A stretch of DNA of 64,000 nucleotides from Tabrizicola sp. (GTDB lineage Bacteria > Pseudomonadota > Alphaproteobacteria > Rhodobacterales > Rhodobacteraceae): positions 1 to 64,000 of the forward strand of contig NZ_JAEULP010000068.1 of assembly GCF_016792905.1 (NCBI RefSeq), given 5' to 3'. The position numbers were made by a program, and so were the translations under genes. This document shows, piece by piece, positions 36,808 through 46,724 of this stretch; positions within the stretch are counted from its first letter, which is position 1; the number at the start of each line of letters is the position of its first letter. The notes under the pieces were generated by a model that ran no database searches, was not told where the DNA came from, and saw only the letters and a list, made by a program, of their open reading frames with translations.

Positions 36808-38565
36808 TCATCGATCATCGTGCCCATGGATTGTGTCTGCACTGGGAAACCCGGTCTGTTGGCACCATGCGGGAAGACCGTTTGTCATGTGGCCCGCGCA
36901 GGCGGCTTCGACGCAGGTGGAAAGGCTGGCAAAGTGAAATGCCTTTCCGACGAGAGACGGGCCGTAGTGGGCGTATTTTCCGGAGTTTGTTGCGATGTTG
37001 CGGATTGAGCCCGACACGATCGGCTCGCCGATCAGGCACCAGCAGGTGTCGTTCAGGAAGCGACCGCCGAAAGCGTGTATCCGTTCGACCAGGCCTGCAT
37101 CCTTGGCCTGTGAAAACACCTCGCGCCCGCACGCAATGATGAGAGCGACCTCCGGATGCTTCAGCCGCCCGTCGCAGAGCTGCGCCAGTGCCGCGATCTC
37201 GGTCAGCGAGAAATGCGGGTTGCCGAGGGAGACGAGGTCGACGTCCGGGCTGGTGGCGCTGTTCAGTTCGGCCCAGGTTTCGGCGAGGTCAGCGTGGCTG
37301 ATGGCATGGCGGGGCAATCCGGTCAGGTCGGGGTCCATCGCCCCGGGCGTGATGCCGCGGATGTGGAACATGGCGGCGGCAGACGTGGTGGCGAATGCCG
37401 CGCCGAAGGCCTTGAGGTCATCATGGCTTGCGGGCAGGTGCTCCATCCCGCAGATCACCGGGATGTTGTTGGGCGAGAGCTTGCCGACCAGATAGCCGAG
37501 CAGGGGATAGAAGGCGTCGTCCACCCCGGCCAGTGGCGGCAAATCAAGGCGCAGGGTGGGTTTGCGGTGTTCATCCAGATAGCAGTCGAGCGCCGGGGCG
37601 CGGCCGGTCAGGGCCACGAGGATGTCGAGGTAGTCGGGGTATTTCAGCGTCCGCGCGCCAAGGACTGAATTGGCAAAGACCACTGCATTGGATTCGCCCC
37701 AGGCGATGCGCTGGCCGGGCTTTGGCGCCGGGTCGAGGAGGTAGGGCGCGCAGGTGTAGGTGGGTTTGACCCCCATCGCGACATAGGCCTCGGCCAGGTC
37801 TTCGGACGCCAGCCCGAGCGCCTCGGGCACGCCCTGCGCCCGCCAGGTTTTCCGGTCAATGCAGATCGCGTTCATGGTCGAGGGGATGCGGACCCTGCCG
37901 CCAAGTTCGACCAGCCGACGGGCAAAGCGCAGGCCCGCCGGGCCGTGGTAGAATACGCCGTCCATATGGGCCATCTCGACGTCGATCAGTTCGCGTGCGC
38001 CCTCGATGCGCGCGACGTGCAGGATCAGGCGCATGGCAAGGCGCGACGCTTCGCCCTCGGCCGCGTCCAGAAGGGCAAGGTCGCGCGGGGTCAGGTTGAA
38101 GCCTGAGGGGTCGAGGTCGGGCAGGTATGCGGCGGATGCGAGCGAACCTGCCGGTGCCGCGGCAATCCGGTCGCCGTCGATCCGGGCGAAGGGCATCCCG
38201 GCCAGCGCATCGAAATCGGCCTTTTCGAGGAGAAGGACCGGAATGCCGCGCTGGAAAAGCTCCAGCCCGATCAGGACTCCCAGGGTCAGGATCGTCTCGC
38301 GATGGCAGAAGACCAGTGCAGCCGGGGCGTGGCCGTTCATAAGAAGCTCGAACATGACCAGAGAGCCCGAGCAGGAGCCGCGTCCGCTGGGGATGGCGAG
38401 GACCTTGCCCGCAACGGATTGGCCCTGCAGCGGATGGTGCGTGTCGATCACCACCCCCGTTGCCGGATCGACCCCGCCCATGAAGCTGAGCCCGACGTCG
38501 GCGTGCAGGAGAGCGCCTGCCGCCTGGCCCGCGATCAGCGCCTTGCCGTTGAGGACATGTGCCAT
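36808..38565 (-). CDS. aconitase X (AcnX), cis-3-hydroxy-L-proline dehydratase family
   Basis: The 585-aa protein joins the small domain (GKVLAIPSGRGSCSGSLVMF, N-terminal) to the large domain in one chain, the bacterial type I AcnX arrangement. Cysteines such as in RGSCSGS and NDTCWC are the likely Fe-S ligands, and GRGSCSGS is the small-domain substrate loop. Known AcnX enzymes dehydrate cis-3-hydroxyproline to an imine. The nearby amino-acid transporter and the methylproline-type demethylase fit a hydroxyproline/proline-betaine role. ATG with GGAAGGAA upstream. Confidence 0.85.
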   Translation of the reverse strand: MAHVLNGKALIAGQAAGALLHADVGLSFMGGVDPATGVVIDTHHPLQGQSVAGKVLAIPSGRGSCSGSLVMFELLMNGHAPAALVFCHRETILTLGVLIGLELFQRGIPVLLLEKADFDALAGMPFARIDGDRIAAAPAGSLASAAYLPDLDPSGFNLTPRDLALLDAAEGEASRLAMRLILHVARIEGARELIDVEMAHMDGVFYHGPAGLRFARRLVELGGRVRIPSTMNAICIDRKTWRAQGVPEALGLASEDLAEAYVAMGVKPTYTCAPYLLDPAPKPGQRIAWGESNAVVFANSVLGARTLKYPDYLDILVALTGRAPALDCYLDEHRKPTLRLDLPPLAGVDDAFYPLLGYLVGKLSPNNIPVICGMEHLPASHDDLKAFGAAFATTSAAAMFHIRGITPGAMDPDLTGLPRHAISHADLAETWAELNSATSPDVDLVSLGNPHFSLTEIAALAQLCDGRLKHPEVALIIACGREVFSQAKDAGLVERIHAFGGRFLNDTCWCLIGEPIVSGSIRNIATNSGKYAHYGPSLVGKAFHFASLSTCVEAACAGHMTNGLPAWCQQTGFPSADTIHGHDDR

Positions 38566-38585
38566 GGGGTTTCCTTCCGGTCGGG

Positions 38586-38936
38586 TCAGATCACGAGGCC
38601 GTTGTTCACATGCAGCGACTGGCCGGCAATGTAGCCCGCCGGGCCGGACGGGAGGAAGGCCACGGCCGCCGCTACCTCTGCCGGGCGACCCGGGCGGCCA
38701 AGCGGGATCCGGCTGTTTGCGGCGAGCCTCTCGGTATCGGGGATGGCATCGGCGGTACCTGCATCCTTTGCGATCAGCCCGGGCACGACGCAGTTCAACG
38801 TCACGCCATGCGGCGCGAAATGCATGGCAAGGCTTTTCATCCCGGACTCGATTGCGGCCTTCGAGGCGATCTCCGGCGCGACGACCGCCCCGATCCCGGA
38901 CGACGCCCCGGGAGATGTGGCAACCTTTCCAGACAT
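38586..38936 (-). pseudogene. short-chain dehydrogenase with a large internal deletion
   Basis: The frame is open for 116 aa but jumps from the start of the cofactor motif, MSGKVATSPGASSGIG, directly to the catalytic-region tail ASKAAIESGMKSLAMHF and the C-terminal GYIAGQSLHVNNGLVI. About 130 residues of the Rossmann core, including the Tyr-x3-Lys tyrosine, are missing, so it cannot be an active SDR. The deletion is in frame. It lies between aconitase X and the aapP-like gene. Confidence 0.7.
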
Positions 38937-38990
38937 GGGTCGCTTCCTTGCATGGGCTATCGAGTGGAGAAATCCGGTCGGTCCCGCCGG

Positions 38991-39737
38991 TCAGTGCCCG
39001 AGCACCTGCGACAGGAACAGGCGGGTCCGGTCGCTTTTCGGGTTGCCGAAGAAGTCCTCCGGCGGAGCTTCCTCGATGATCTCGCCCTTGTCCATGAAGA
39101 CCACCCGGTCGGCCACCTTGCGGGCAAAGCCCATCTCGTGCGTCACGCAGATCATGGTCATGCCTTCCTGGGCGAGCGTGACCATGACATCCAGCACCTC
39201 GGCGATCATCTCGGGGTCAAGCGCGCTGGTCGGTTCGTCAAAGAGCAGGATTTCCGGCTGCATGCAGAGCGCCCGGGCGATGGCGACGCGCTGCTGCTGG
39301 CCGCCGGAGAGCTGGCCGGGATACTTCTGCGCCTGATCCGGGATGCGAACCTTTTCCAGGTAGCGCATGGCGGTCGCCTCGGCATCGGCGCGCGAGGTCT
39401 TGCGGACCAGCATGGGCGCGAGGGTGCAGTTCTCCAGCACGGTCATGTGCGGGAAGAGGTTGAACTGCTGGAAGACCATGCCGACCTCGCGCCGGATTTC
39501 GTCGATCAAGCCGACGTTGTCGTCAAGCGTCGTGCCGAAGACGCGGATCGTGCCGCCGTCATGTTCCTCCAGCTGGTTGATGCAGCGGATCATGGTGGAC
39601 TTGCCGGAACCGGAGGGGCCGCAGACCACGACCTTTTCACCCTTGGCCACGGTCAGGCTGATGCCTTTCAACGCGTGGAAGGTGCCGTAGAACTTGTCGA
39701 GATCGGTCAATTCGATGGCGGGGGCGGTCAGGTCCAT
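38991..39737 (-). CDS. aapP: polar amino acid ABC transporter ATP-binding protein (AapP/BztD type)
   Basis: The 248-aa ATPase shows Walker [10 protein letters not shown], the signature [16 protein letters not shown], Walker [16 protein letters not shown] and the His in [11 protein letters not shown]. With the two permeases and binding protein upstream it forms a general L-amino-acid uptake system of the Aap/Bzt type. It follows the permease by 4 bp. Confidence 0.9.
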   Translation of the reverse strand: MDLTAPAIELTDLDKFYGTFHALKGISLTVAKGEKVVVCGPSGSGKSTMIRCINQLEEHDGGTIRVFGTTLDDNVGLIDEIRREVGMVFQQFNLFPHMTVLENCTLAPMLVRKTSRADAEATAMRYLEKVRIPDQAQKYPGQLSGGQQQRVAIARALCMQPEILLFDEPTSALDPEMIAEVLDVMVTLAQEGMTMICVTHEMGFARKVADRVVFMDKGEIIEEAPPEDFFGNPKSDRTRLFLSQVLGH

Positions 39738-39741
39738 GCGG

Positions 39742-40815
39742 TCAGTCCTTGCGGTGGCCGACGTTCATCCGGGCTTCCAGATAGGCGCCGTAGCGCGAGA
39801 GGCCGAAGACGAAGGCGAAGTAGATGGCGGCGATGAAGACGTAGACTTCGGCATAGGCGAACTTCCACTCGCCGGTCTTGAAGGCGGTGTTTCCGGCGGC
39901 CAGAAGCTCCATGAAGCCGACGACGACGATCAGCGAGGTTTCCATGAAGGCGATGACGAACTGGTTGATCGTGGCGGGCAGCGCGAGGCGGAAGGCCTGC
40001 GGCAGGACGATGCGGCCCATGCGCTGCCAGTAGGAAAGGCCCAGGGCCTTGGCAGCCTCTTCCTGGCCCTTGGGGATGCCCTGGAACCCGCCGCGGATGA
40101 TCTCGGCCTGGTAGGCGGCGAAGAAGAGCGCGGCGCCGAAGACGACACGGTAGAGCTTTTCGCCGATCAGGAAGCCGGGCAGCATGAAGGGCAGCACGAT
40201 GGCGCAGGTGAAGAGGATCGAGAGCAAGGGCAGCGAGCGGATCGTGTCGATGATCCAGCCCGAGACGCGCGCGATGACCGGGTAGTCCGAGCGGCGGAGG
40301 AGGGCGAGGCCGATGGCGAGCGGCATGCCGATGATGCCGGTCGCGACGAAGACGAAAAGCGTCAGCGGCAGGCCGCCCCACTGCTGTTCGTTGACGGAGG
40401 CCAGTCCGAGGATACCGCCACGCATCAGCGTGTAGAAGACGATGGTGCCGATGGTCCAGGTCAGGGCCAGCTTGCCGAAGCTCCACATCCTGGGCAGGCA
40501 GGACAGCACGATCACCCCGGCGACCACAAGGCAGGCCAAGGCGGGGCGCCATTGTTCCTCGTAAGGGTAGATGCCGAACAGGATCACCCGCCAGCGCGTC
40601 GCGATGACCGACCAGCAGGCGCCGCCCTTGGCCGCGCAGGTTTCCTGCGTGCCGCTGGCGTCGAAGGTGGCGTGGATCAGGCCCCAGTCCAGGAGCTTCC
40701 ACAGGATGAAGCCGAGGATCGCGGCGCTGAGAAGGGTCATCAGCGCCGACAGGGGCGAACCGAAATAGGCCTTGCGCAGGCGTCTCAGGCGCGCGGAACC
40801 GGCAGGAGCGGTCAT
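39742..40815 (-). CDS. aapM: polar amino acid ABC transporter permease (AapM type)
   Basis: The 357-aa membrane protein has the cytoplasmic loop [20 protein letters not shown] and several hydrophobic segments, with the large N-terminal extension seen in AapM-type permeases. Its start overlaps the end of the second permease by four bases (40812-40815, ATGA). Confidence 0.9.
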   Translation of the reverse strand: MTAPAGSARLRRLRKAYFGSPLSALMTLLSAAILGFILWKLLDWGLIHATFDASGTQETCAAKGGACWSVIATRWRVILFGIYPYEEQWRPALACLVVAGVIVLSCLPRMWSFGKLALTWTIGTIVFYTLMRGGILGLASVNEQQWGGLPLTLFVFVATGIIGMPLAIGLALLRRSDYPVIARVSGWIIDTIRSLPLLSILFTCAIVLPFMLPGFLIGEKLYRVVFGAALFFAAYQAEIIRGGFQGIPKGQEEAAKALGLSYWQRMGRIVLPQAFRLALPATINQFVIAFMETSLIVVVGFMELLAAGNTAFKTGEWKFAYAEVYVFIAAIYFAFVFGLSRYGAYLEARMNVGHRKD

Positions 40816-41990
40816 GTCGCCCCCGTGGTCTGGTGGCCCTTGAGAGCGATGGCGCGGTTCAGGCGGTTCAGCACGGCGGCAAGGCTGAAGTTGATCAGGA
40901 GGAAGCCGCCCATCAGGATGGCGATGAACTCCAGCGTCTGCCCCGAATGGGTGATCGACGAGGCGATGACCATGAAGAAGTCGGAGAAGCCGACGGCGAT
41001 GCCAAGGGTCGTCGCCTTGATGAGCCAGACATACTGGTTGATCAGGATCGGCAGCATGGCGCGGAAGGCCAGCGGAAACCGGACGCGGGAAAACACCTGC
41101 CAGGGCGACAGGCCGAGGGCATTCGCAGCCTCCATCTGGCCGCGACCCACGGCCTTGAAGCCGCCGCGGACGATCTCGCCGACATAGGCCGCGCCGTAGG
41201 TCATGATGGCGATGGCAAGGGCGTAGAATTCGGGCTGGATGCGGAAGCCGCCGTCGATCTTCAGGCCGGCAAGCTTAGGCATGGTGATCCAGGGTTGCGA
41301 GGGGTCATGGCCCAGAACCACCGCCAGGGCGGCAAGCGCCAGTCCGGCGGCGGTGCTGCAAAGTGCGAGGCGGCGCTGGCGGGTGGGCTCGATCTGCCGG
41401 AAGCGGCGGGAGGCGAGGATCCAGACGGCGAGGGCGGCGCTGACCAGGATCGCCAGCACGGCCAGCGCAACGGTTCCGCGCCCGATGACCAGGCCCGGCA
41501 GGTAGATGCCGCGCGCGTTGAGCAGCGCGCCCGCGAAGGCGAGAGAGTTGCGCGGGTTCGGCAGGGCGTTCGCCAGCGCGTACCAGAAGAACAGTTGCAG
41601 GATCAGCGGCAGGTTGCGGAACAGCTCGATGTAGATCGTGCCGAGCAGCCGCGCGGCAGGGTTCCTGCCGGACCGCATCAGGCCGACGATCAGGCCAAGG
41701 ATCGAGGCCCCCGCAAGGCCGATCACGCCCATGAACAATGTGTTCAGCAATCCCATCAGCAGATACCACCAATAGGGATCGGTCGTCGTGGTCTCCATCA
41801 GGGTGAAGTTTATTTCCCAGCCCGTCGACTTCCACAGGAAGCCGAAGCCCGAGGTCAGGCCCTGTGCCGACAGGTTGGCGCGCGCGGTCAGGGTGGCGCC
41901 GATGATCAGCGCGACCAGGACGGCGACGAAGCCGGCCTGGATCGCGGCGCCGCGAAATCTCTTGCTGCGCCAGATGGACGGTGCGGCCAT
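40812..41990 (-). CDS. aapQ: polar amino acid ABC transporter permease (AapQ type)
   Basis: I take ATG 41988-41990 (392 aa), the first reasonable start. The EAA-type loop ALGLSPWQVFSRVRFPLAFR and a large insert between the membrane segments match the longer AapQ-type permease. It lies 63 bp after the binding-protein gene, with a strong hairpin between. Confidence 0.9.
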   Translation of the reverse strand: MAAPSIWRSKRFRGAAIQAGFVAVLVALIIGATLTARANLSAQGLTSGFGFLWKSTGWEINFTLMETTTTDPYWWYLLMGLLNTLFMGVIGLAGASILGLIVGLMRSGRNPAARLLGTIYIELFRNLPLILQLFFWYALANALPNPRNSLAFAGALLNARGIYLPGLVIGRGTVALAVLAILVSAALAVWILASRRFRQIEPTRQRRLALCSTAAGLALAALAVVLGHDPSQPWITMPKLAGLKIDGGFRIQPEFYALAIAIMTYGAAYVGEIVRGGFKAVGRGQMEAANALGLSPWQVFSRVRFPLAFRAMLPILINQYVWLIKATTLGIAVGFSDFFMVIASSITHSGQTLEFIAILMGGFLLINFSLAAVLNRLNRAIALKGHQTTGAT

Positions 41991-42015
41991 GGGACTGCCC
42001 TCAGCAGATGGGAAA

Positions 42016-42042
42016 GCCCGTGGCGGCAGGTCCGCCACGGGC
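42016..42042. promoter_or_regulatory. 11-bp perfect hairpin between binding protein and permease genes
   Basis: GCCCGTGGCGG and CCGCCACGGGC form an 11-bp stem with a five-base loop in the space between aapJ-like and aapQ-like genes. Such hairpins usually lower downstream expression so that the binding protein is made in excess. Confidence 0.65.
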
Positions 42043-42053
42043 GATGTTCGGGA

Positions 42054-43085
42054 TCAGTCGAAGACCAGCGGGAAGAGGACGCCGCCGTCTTTCCAGAGCG
42101 CCGTCATCTCGCGCGGCATCTTGTAGGGCGAACCCTGGCCGAGGCTGCGCTCGAAGATTTCCGAGAAATTGCCGACCTTCTTGATCACGTTGTAGCCCCA
42201 GTCGTCCGACAGCCCGAGGTTGGCGCCGACGCCCGGGGTGGCGCCAAGGAACTTGCCGATCTCTGCCGAGGGCGGGTTGGCCTTGATCTCGTCGACGTTG
42301 GCCGAGGTGATGCCTTCCTGCTCGGCGAACAGAAGCGCCGAAAGCGTCCAGTTGGCGACATCGACCCAGTTGTCGTCGCCCTGGCGGACGATCATCACTT
42401 CCGGCTCGAGCGCCAGCACGTCGGGGAGGAGGACATGGGCCGTCGGATCATCCGATTGCGAGGCGGCGATGGCCAGGACCGGCCCCCACTGGGCGTAGGT
42501 GTCGCAGCGGCCCGAGAAATAGGCGGCCTCGACTTCCTCGTTCTTCTCGATGGCGACGATTTCCATCTTGATGCCCTTGGCTTCAAGGTAGGACGCCACC
42601 TGACGTTCGGTCGAGGTCGAGGCGGGGACACAGATCGAACCGCCGTCGGCATCCTTCAGCGAGGCCAGGTTCAGCTCCTTGTGGGCCATCACCTTGGTGG
42701 TGCCGAGGTAGTAGGAGTTCGAGAATTGCAGGCCCAGCTCGGTGTCGCGCGAGCGGGTGCCGCCCGAGGCCTTGATGACGATGTCGATGTCGCCCGATTG
42801 CAGGGCGGGCCAGCGCTGCGCCCAATCGATCGGGACGATGTTCGACTTGGCCGGATCGCCGAAGATCGCGGCGGCCATTGCGTGGCAAAGCTCGATGTCG
42901 AGTCCCTTCCAGACGCCCTTGTCATCGACTTCGGCAAAGCCGAGGTAAGAGCCGATGTCGCCGGGGCAATTCAGCGTGCCGCGGGCCTGGACGGCTTTCA
43001 GCGTATCGCCGTTCTCGGCATGGGCCAGCCCGGCCGACAGGGCGACTGTCGCGGCGGCGAGGGTCAGTTGCATGGTCTTTTTCAT
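42054..43085 (-). CDS. aapJ: polar amino acid ABC transporter substrate-binding protein (AapJ type)
   Basis: The start at ATG 43083-43085 (343 aa) gives a signal peptide MKKTMQLTLAAATVALSAGL. The body matches bacterial extracellular solute-binding family 3: NIVPIDWAQRWPALQSGDID and RDTELGLQFSNSYY. It would deliver amino acids to the two permeases. Longer in-frame reading upstream is unlikely because the signal peptide starts here. Confidence 0.9.
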   Translation of the reverse strand: MKKTMQLTLAAATVALSAGLAHAENGDTLKAVQARGTLNCPGDIGSYLGFAEVDDKGVWKGLDIELCHAMAAAIFGDPAKSNIVPIDWAQRWPALQSGDIDIVIKASGGTRSRDTELGLQFSNSYYLGTTKVMAHKELNLASLKDADGGSICVPASTSTERQVASYLEAKGIKMEIVAIEKNEEVEAAYFSGRCDTYAQWGPVLAIAASQSDDPTAHVLLPDVLALEPEVMIVRQGDDNWVDVANWTLSALLFAEQEGITSANVDEIKANPPSAEIGKFLGATPGVGANLGLSDDWGYNVIKKVGNFSEIFERSLGQGSPYKMPREMTALWKDGGVLFPLVFD

Positions 43086-43199
43086 ATGGACTTCCCTGGT
43101 TGATGGTTGGTGCAGACATGCTTTCCCAGTCACCGGAACCGCCTGCGGAACCTCCGGTGTCTGATCGTGTTGCTGTGGAGGATGGGCCGGGTCAGGCCG

Positions 43200-43943
43200 T
43201 CAGGCGTAGATGTAACCGCCTGACACGATGATGTTTTCCCCGGTCATGTAGGTATTCTTCGGGCTGCCGGCCATGACGACCCACTCGGCGATTTCGCGGG
43301 GTAGGGCGCCACGGCCAAGGGGCGAGGCCTTGGCGAGTTCATCGAGGAACCCCGAAGCCCGGGCCTTTTCGGTAGCCATCCCGGCGGGAGCAACCGAGTT
43401 CACCAGGATGCCGTCGGGGGCCACATAGTCGGCGACCGACTTGGTCAGGCTGACCACGGCGGCCTTGGTGGCGGCGTAGTGGATGTTCTTCGGATGCGCC
43501 TTGAAGGCATCGACGGAGGTGATGTTGACGATCCGGCCGCGGACATGGGCGACGGGGTCCTGCGTCTTCATGTGGGCGATGGCCGAGACCATCATGTGGT
43601 AGGTGCCCTTGATGTTGATCGCATTCGAAAGGTCCCATTCCTCGTCGGTCACGCCCAGCGTCGGCTTGCGGGGATAGATCGCGGCGCAGTTGACCAGCGT
43701 GTCGACGCGGCCCAGCTTTTCGGCCACGGCGTCGAAGGCGGCCTGGCAGGCGGCGGCAGTGCGGATGTCGGCCTTGGCAGAGGCAGTCTTCACGCCCTTG
43801 GCGGCCAGCGGCGCAAGAACCTCCGCCGCGTCGGCAAGGTCGATGATCCCGATGCCCTTGGCCCCGGCCTCGACGGCCATTTCGGCAATCAGCGCGCCAA
43901 AGCCCATGGCCCCGCCGACGATGACAATGTTGAGATCCTTCAT
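43200..43943 (-). CDS. SDR-family oxidoreductase
   Basis: The 247-aa protein has the NAD(P)-binding motif [14 protein letters not shown] (less usual than TGxxxGxG), NCAAIYP and the catalytic YAATK (Tyr-x3-Lys). Product and substrate cannot be read. It lies seven bases downstream of the next SDR gene, so the two probably form an operon. Confidence 0.85.
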   Translation of the reverse strand: MKDLNIVIVGGAMGFGALIAEMAVEAGAKGIGIIDLADAAEVLAPLAAKGVKTASAKADIRTAAACQAAFDAVAEKLGRVDTLVNCAAIYPRKPTLGVTDEEWDLSNAINIKGTYHMMVSAIAHMKTQDPVAHVRGRIVNITSVDAFKAHPKNIHYAATKAAVVSLTKSVADYVAPDGILVNSVAPAGMATEKARASGFLDELAKASPLGRGALPREIAEWVVMAGSPKNTYMTGENIIVSGGYIYA

Positions 43944-43950
43944 TTCGTCC

Positions 43951-44664
43951 TCATTTCAGAGAGATAGGGGGAACCGGGCGCGTCGGCATGATGTCGAGGC
44001 GCGTGACATCGGCATGGGGCGGCAAGCGCAGCACGGCCAGGACGACGTCGGCAATGTCGGAGGGTTGCAGCGACCCGCCGCCCGCATACATCGCGGCGCG
44101 GGCGTCGTCGCTGATCACGCCCTGATAGAGCGCGGTCTCCACCCGGCCGGGGACAAGCTCGGTGACGCGGATGCCGTCGGCAGACACCTCGGCGCGCAGC
44201 GCAGTGGCGAAGGCGGCAATGGCGGCCTTGGTTGCCGCGTAGACCGCGAAGTTCGCGCCCGGCGCATGGGCGGCGGAGGAGCCGGTGAAGATGACATGAC
44301 CCGACTTCCGCGCCCGCATCTGGGGGATCAGGAGATGGGTCAGCGAAAGGACGGCGGACAGGTTGACCTCGACCGTCTGGTCGATGGCTTCGATTGCCAT
44401 GGCGTCGAAGGCGCCCGGCCTGGGCATCACGCCGGCGTTGTTGATCAGGATGTCAACCCGGCGACCTTGAAGTGCCGCCTCGACTGCAGGACGGTCGGAC
44501 AGGTCCAGACACAGCGTTTCGATCCCGGGCGCCTCGGAGGCCAGTTCGGCCAGGGCGGTCTGGTTGCGCCCGGTCGCGGCTACCGGGAAACCGGCCTTGT
44601 GCAGGGTCACGGCAATTGCGCGGCCGATGCCGCTGGTTGCTCCGGTGACGAGGACCTGGTTCAT
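43951..44664 (-). CDS. SDR-family oxidoreductase
   Basis: The 237-aa protein has [29 protein letters not shown] and YAATK. It is a classical SDR. It starts the two-gene SDR unit, and a 178-bp gap separates it from the GntR gene. Confidence 0.85.
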   Translation of the reverse strand: MNQVLVTGATSGIGRAIAVTLHKAGFPVAATGRNQTALAELASEAPGIETLCLDLSDRPAVEAALQGRRVDILINNAGVMPRPGAFDAMAIEAIDQTVEVNLSAVLSLTHLLIPQMRARKSGHVIFTGSSAAHAPGANFAVYAATKAAIAAFATALRAEVSADGIRVTELVPGRVETALYQGVISDDARAAMYAGGGSLQPSDIADVVLAVLRLPPHADVTRLDIMPTRPVPPISLK

Positions 44665-44842
44665 GAAACCCCCAAGGATGATTGCGGCAGGATGTCGCCT
44701 TGATCGTCACGACAAAAGGAAGAAATGGCGTAAAAAGCAAAGCTCAGCTTTGGCCTCACGGGGCGATTCATCGCCTGCGCAAATGCAAGCGAGCTGTCGA
44801 ACACGACAGCGGGCGACCGGGGCGGGCTGGCAGCTTCAGGTA
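44665..44842. other. 178-bp intergenic region between GntR gene and SDR gene
   Basis: Contains a short AAAGCTCAGCTTT palindrome at about 44738 and no gene that I can see. Confidence 0.45.
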
Positions 44843-45568
44843 TCAGGCCGCGCCGGGCAGGGGTCTCGTGCCCGCCACTTTGGCCAGGGCGCGCAGCCTT
44901 TCAAGGCTGTTTGACAGGTGGTTCCGCATCGCCTCGCGCGCGAGATCGGGATTGCGCTGTTCGATCGCCTCGACCACGGCGCGATGTTCGCCATGGATGC
45001 GGTCGAAATATTCGTCCTTCAGCGCGGGCAACAGGATATAGCCCAGGCGCAACCGGGGTCCGATCTGCTGACCCAGATAGGAAAGAAAGTCGATGATCTG
45101 AGGATTGTGCGACCCCCGGGCGATCAGCAAGTGAAACTCATGGTCGTAATGCACCCGGGTCGAGGTGGGGTCGGGGTGGGTGGCATCCACGCGCTCCATC
45201 TCGGCCCGGATGGCCTGAGCCTCATCCCTTGTGCAGCGCAGGGCACAGAGGCCGGCCGATTCCACCTCGACGCCCAGCCGAAGCTCGAGCAGGGCCAGGG
45301 TTTGCGGCAGGGCGTCAAGGTCTTGGTCGGGAATGGAAAAGCTGCCGAGTGGGGCCTCACTGACAAAGACGCCTTTGCCCTGACGCGGGATCACCAGCCC
45401 TTCGGACCGCAGGCGTGCCACGGCCTCGCGCACCACGGTCCGACTGACGGCAAAGCTGTCGCACAGGTCGGCTTCGGTCGGCAGTTGGGCGCCGGGGCCA
45501 AGCCTGCCGGAGCGGATCTGATCCAGCAGGCCTTCGAAGACAACGGTGGATAAGGATTTGCGCTTCAT
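44843..45568 (-). CDS. GntR/FadR-subfamily transcriptional regulator
   Basis: The 241-aa protein starts at ATG 45566-45568 with AGGG five bases upstream; GTG 45574 is an alternative. The winged helix LGPGAQLPTEADLCDSFAVS with RTVVREAVARLRSEGL is followed by an FCD ligand domain (EFHLLIARGSHNPQIIDFL). Such regulators respond to organic or amino acids. The TCAGTYATCATACA motif upstream of two nearby gene pairs may be its site. Confidence 0.85.
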   Translation of the reverse strand: MKRKSLSTVVFEGLLDQIRSGRLGPGAQLPTEADLCDSFAVSRTVVREAVARLRSEGLVIPRQGKGVFVSEAPLGSFSIPDQDLDALPQTLALLELRLGVEVESAGLCALRCTRDEAQAIRAEMERVDATHPDPTSTRVHYDHEFHLLIARGSHNPQIIDFLSYLGQQIGPRLRLGYILLPALKDEYFDRIHGEHRAVVEAIEQRNPDLAREAMRNHLSNSLERLRALAKVAGTRPLPGAA

Positions 45569-45601
45569 CGGCACCCTGTCGGCTCGGCTGCTTCAGACCT
45601 A

Positions 45602-45946
45602 TCAGACGGCGGCGGTGACGATCAACTCTACCAGCATGCCGGGCTTCGCCATCCGTCCCTCGCCGCTGGAGCGGGCGGGGGCGTGTTCGGGGGTGATCCA
45701 GCGATCCCAGACCCGGTTGACCGCGTCGAAATCACGGATGTCGTCCAGCCACATCTGGACGTGCAGGATCCTGTCGCGGCTGGTGCCCGCCTTTGCGAGC
45801 AGACGGTCGATCTTGTCCAGCACCTCCTGCATCTGCGCTTCGGCGCTGGTGCCGGGGGTGCCGACCTGGCCGGTCAGATAGACCGTGCCGTTGTGGACCA
45901 CCCCATGGTGGATGCGGGTGTCGAAGTCGAAGCGCGTGATGGTCAT
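45602..45946 (-). CDS. ridA: RidA-family imine/enamine deaminase
   Basis: The 114-aa protein starts at ATG 45944-45946. It has the RidA pattern TVYLTGQVGT, ILHVQMWLDDI and ARSSGEGRMAKPGMLVE. Such proteins hydrolyse reactive imines made by PLP enzymes or amino-acid oxidases, which suits the flavin oxidase at 47.6 kb. The ATG is one base after the upstream SDR stop, so they are probably cotranslated. Confidence 0.85.
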   Translation of the reverse strand: MTITRFDFDTRIHHGVVHNGTVYLTGQVGTPGTSAEAQMQEVLDKIDRLLAKAGTSRDRILHVQMWLDDIRDFDAVNRVWDRWITPEHAPARSSGEGRMAKPGMLVELIVTAAV

Positions 45947-45947
45947 G

Positions 45948-46724
45948 TCAGCCTCTGATCGGGTTGCCGCGCTGGTAATGCGCGAAAGGTGCCTGGACGA
46001 GCCAACCGGCGTCGACGGGCAGGGTGACGCCGGTGATGCTGGCGGCGCGGGGGGAGCAGAGGAAAAGCGCGGCTTCGGCCACATCCTCGGGCTGGACGAA
46101 CTTCTTCAGCGCGGTCGTGTCGAGGATGGCTTCGGGGTTGCGTTCCCCCGCCGCGATCTTCGCCTTCAACCCGTCGGAGAGCGTGAAGCCGGGGGCGACG
46201 GCATTGACGCGGATGCCCTTGGGGCCAAGCTCGCAGGCGAGGATTTCGGTGAGCGCCTTCACGGCCTGCTTGCCGGGCGTATAGGCGGGCAGCGACAGCG
46301 GCGCGAAGGAGGCGAGGGAGCCGACGTTCAGGATCGCATCCCCCGGGCCCATGCGACGGCCAAAGACCTGTGCGCCGACCAGCGTGCCGCGATAGTTGAT
46401 GCGCCAGAGCCGTTCGTCTTCGTCCAGCGGCTGATCCAGCACCCGCTTGCCGCTTTGCAGGATGCCCGCGCAGTTGACGAGGATATGGGGCGCCTCCGGC
46501 ATGGCCTGCGACAGGGCTTCGACGCTGGCCGGGTCGGCGACGTCGACCGGCAGGAAGTTGGCGTCCGGCGCGCCCGCCGCCCGGCAGTCCTCGGCCACAG
46601 CCTTGCCGCGCGTCGCATCGCGCCCGGCGACGGTGACGCGCATGCCTTCGGCGGCAAGGCGCAGCGCGATGGCGCGGCCGATGCCGGACGTGCCACCGAT
46701 GATCAGGGCGAGAGTGTCAGCCAT
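45948..46724 (-). CDS. SDR-family oxidoreductase
   Basis: The 258-aa SDR has [27 protein letters not shown] and the catalytic YTPGK (Tyr-x3-Lys). It overlaps the upstream shikimate-dehydrogenase-like gene by eight bases. Substrate unknown. Confidence 0.85.
   Translation of the reverse strand: MADTLALIIGGTSGIGRAIALRLAAEGMRVTVAGRDATRGKAVAEDCRAAGAPDANFLPVDVADPASVEALSQAMPEAPHILVNCAGILQSGKRVLDQPLDEDERLWRINYRGTLVGAQVFGRRMGPGDAILNVGSLASFAPLSLPAYTPGKQAVKALTEILACELGPKGIRVNAVAPGFTLSDGLKAKIAAGERNPEAILDTTALKKFVQPEDVAEAALFLCSPRAASITGVTLPVDAGWLVQAPFAHYQRGNPIRG

Noticed and set aside
44665-44842. Small gene in the gap between GntR and SDR genes
   Set aside because: Short frames there lack ribosome sites and normal codon use.
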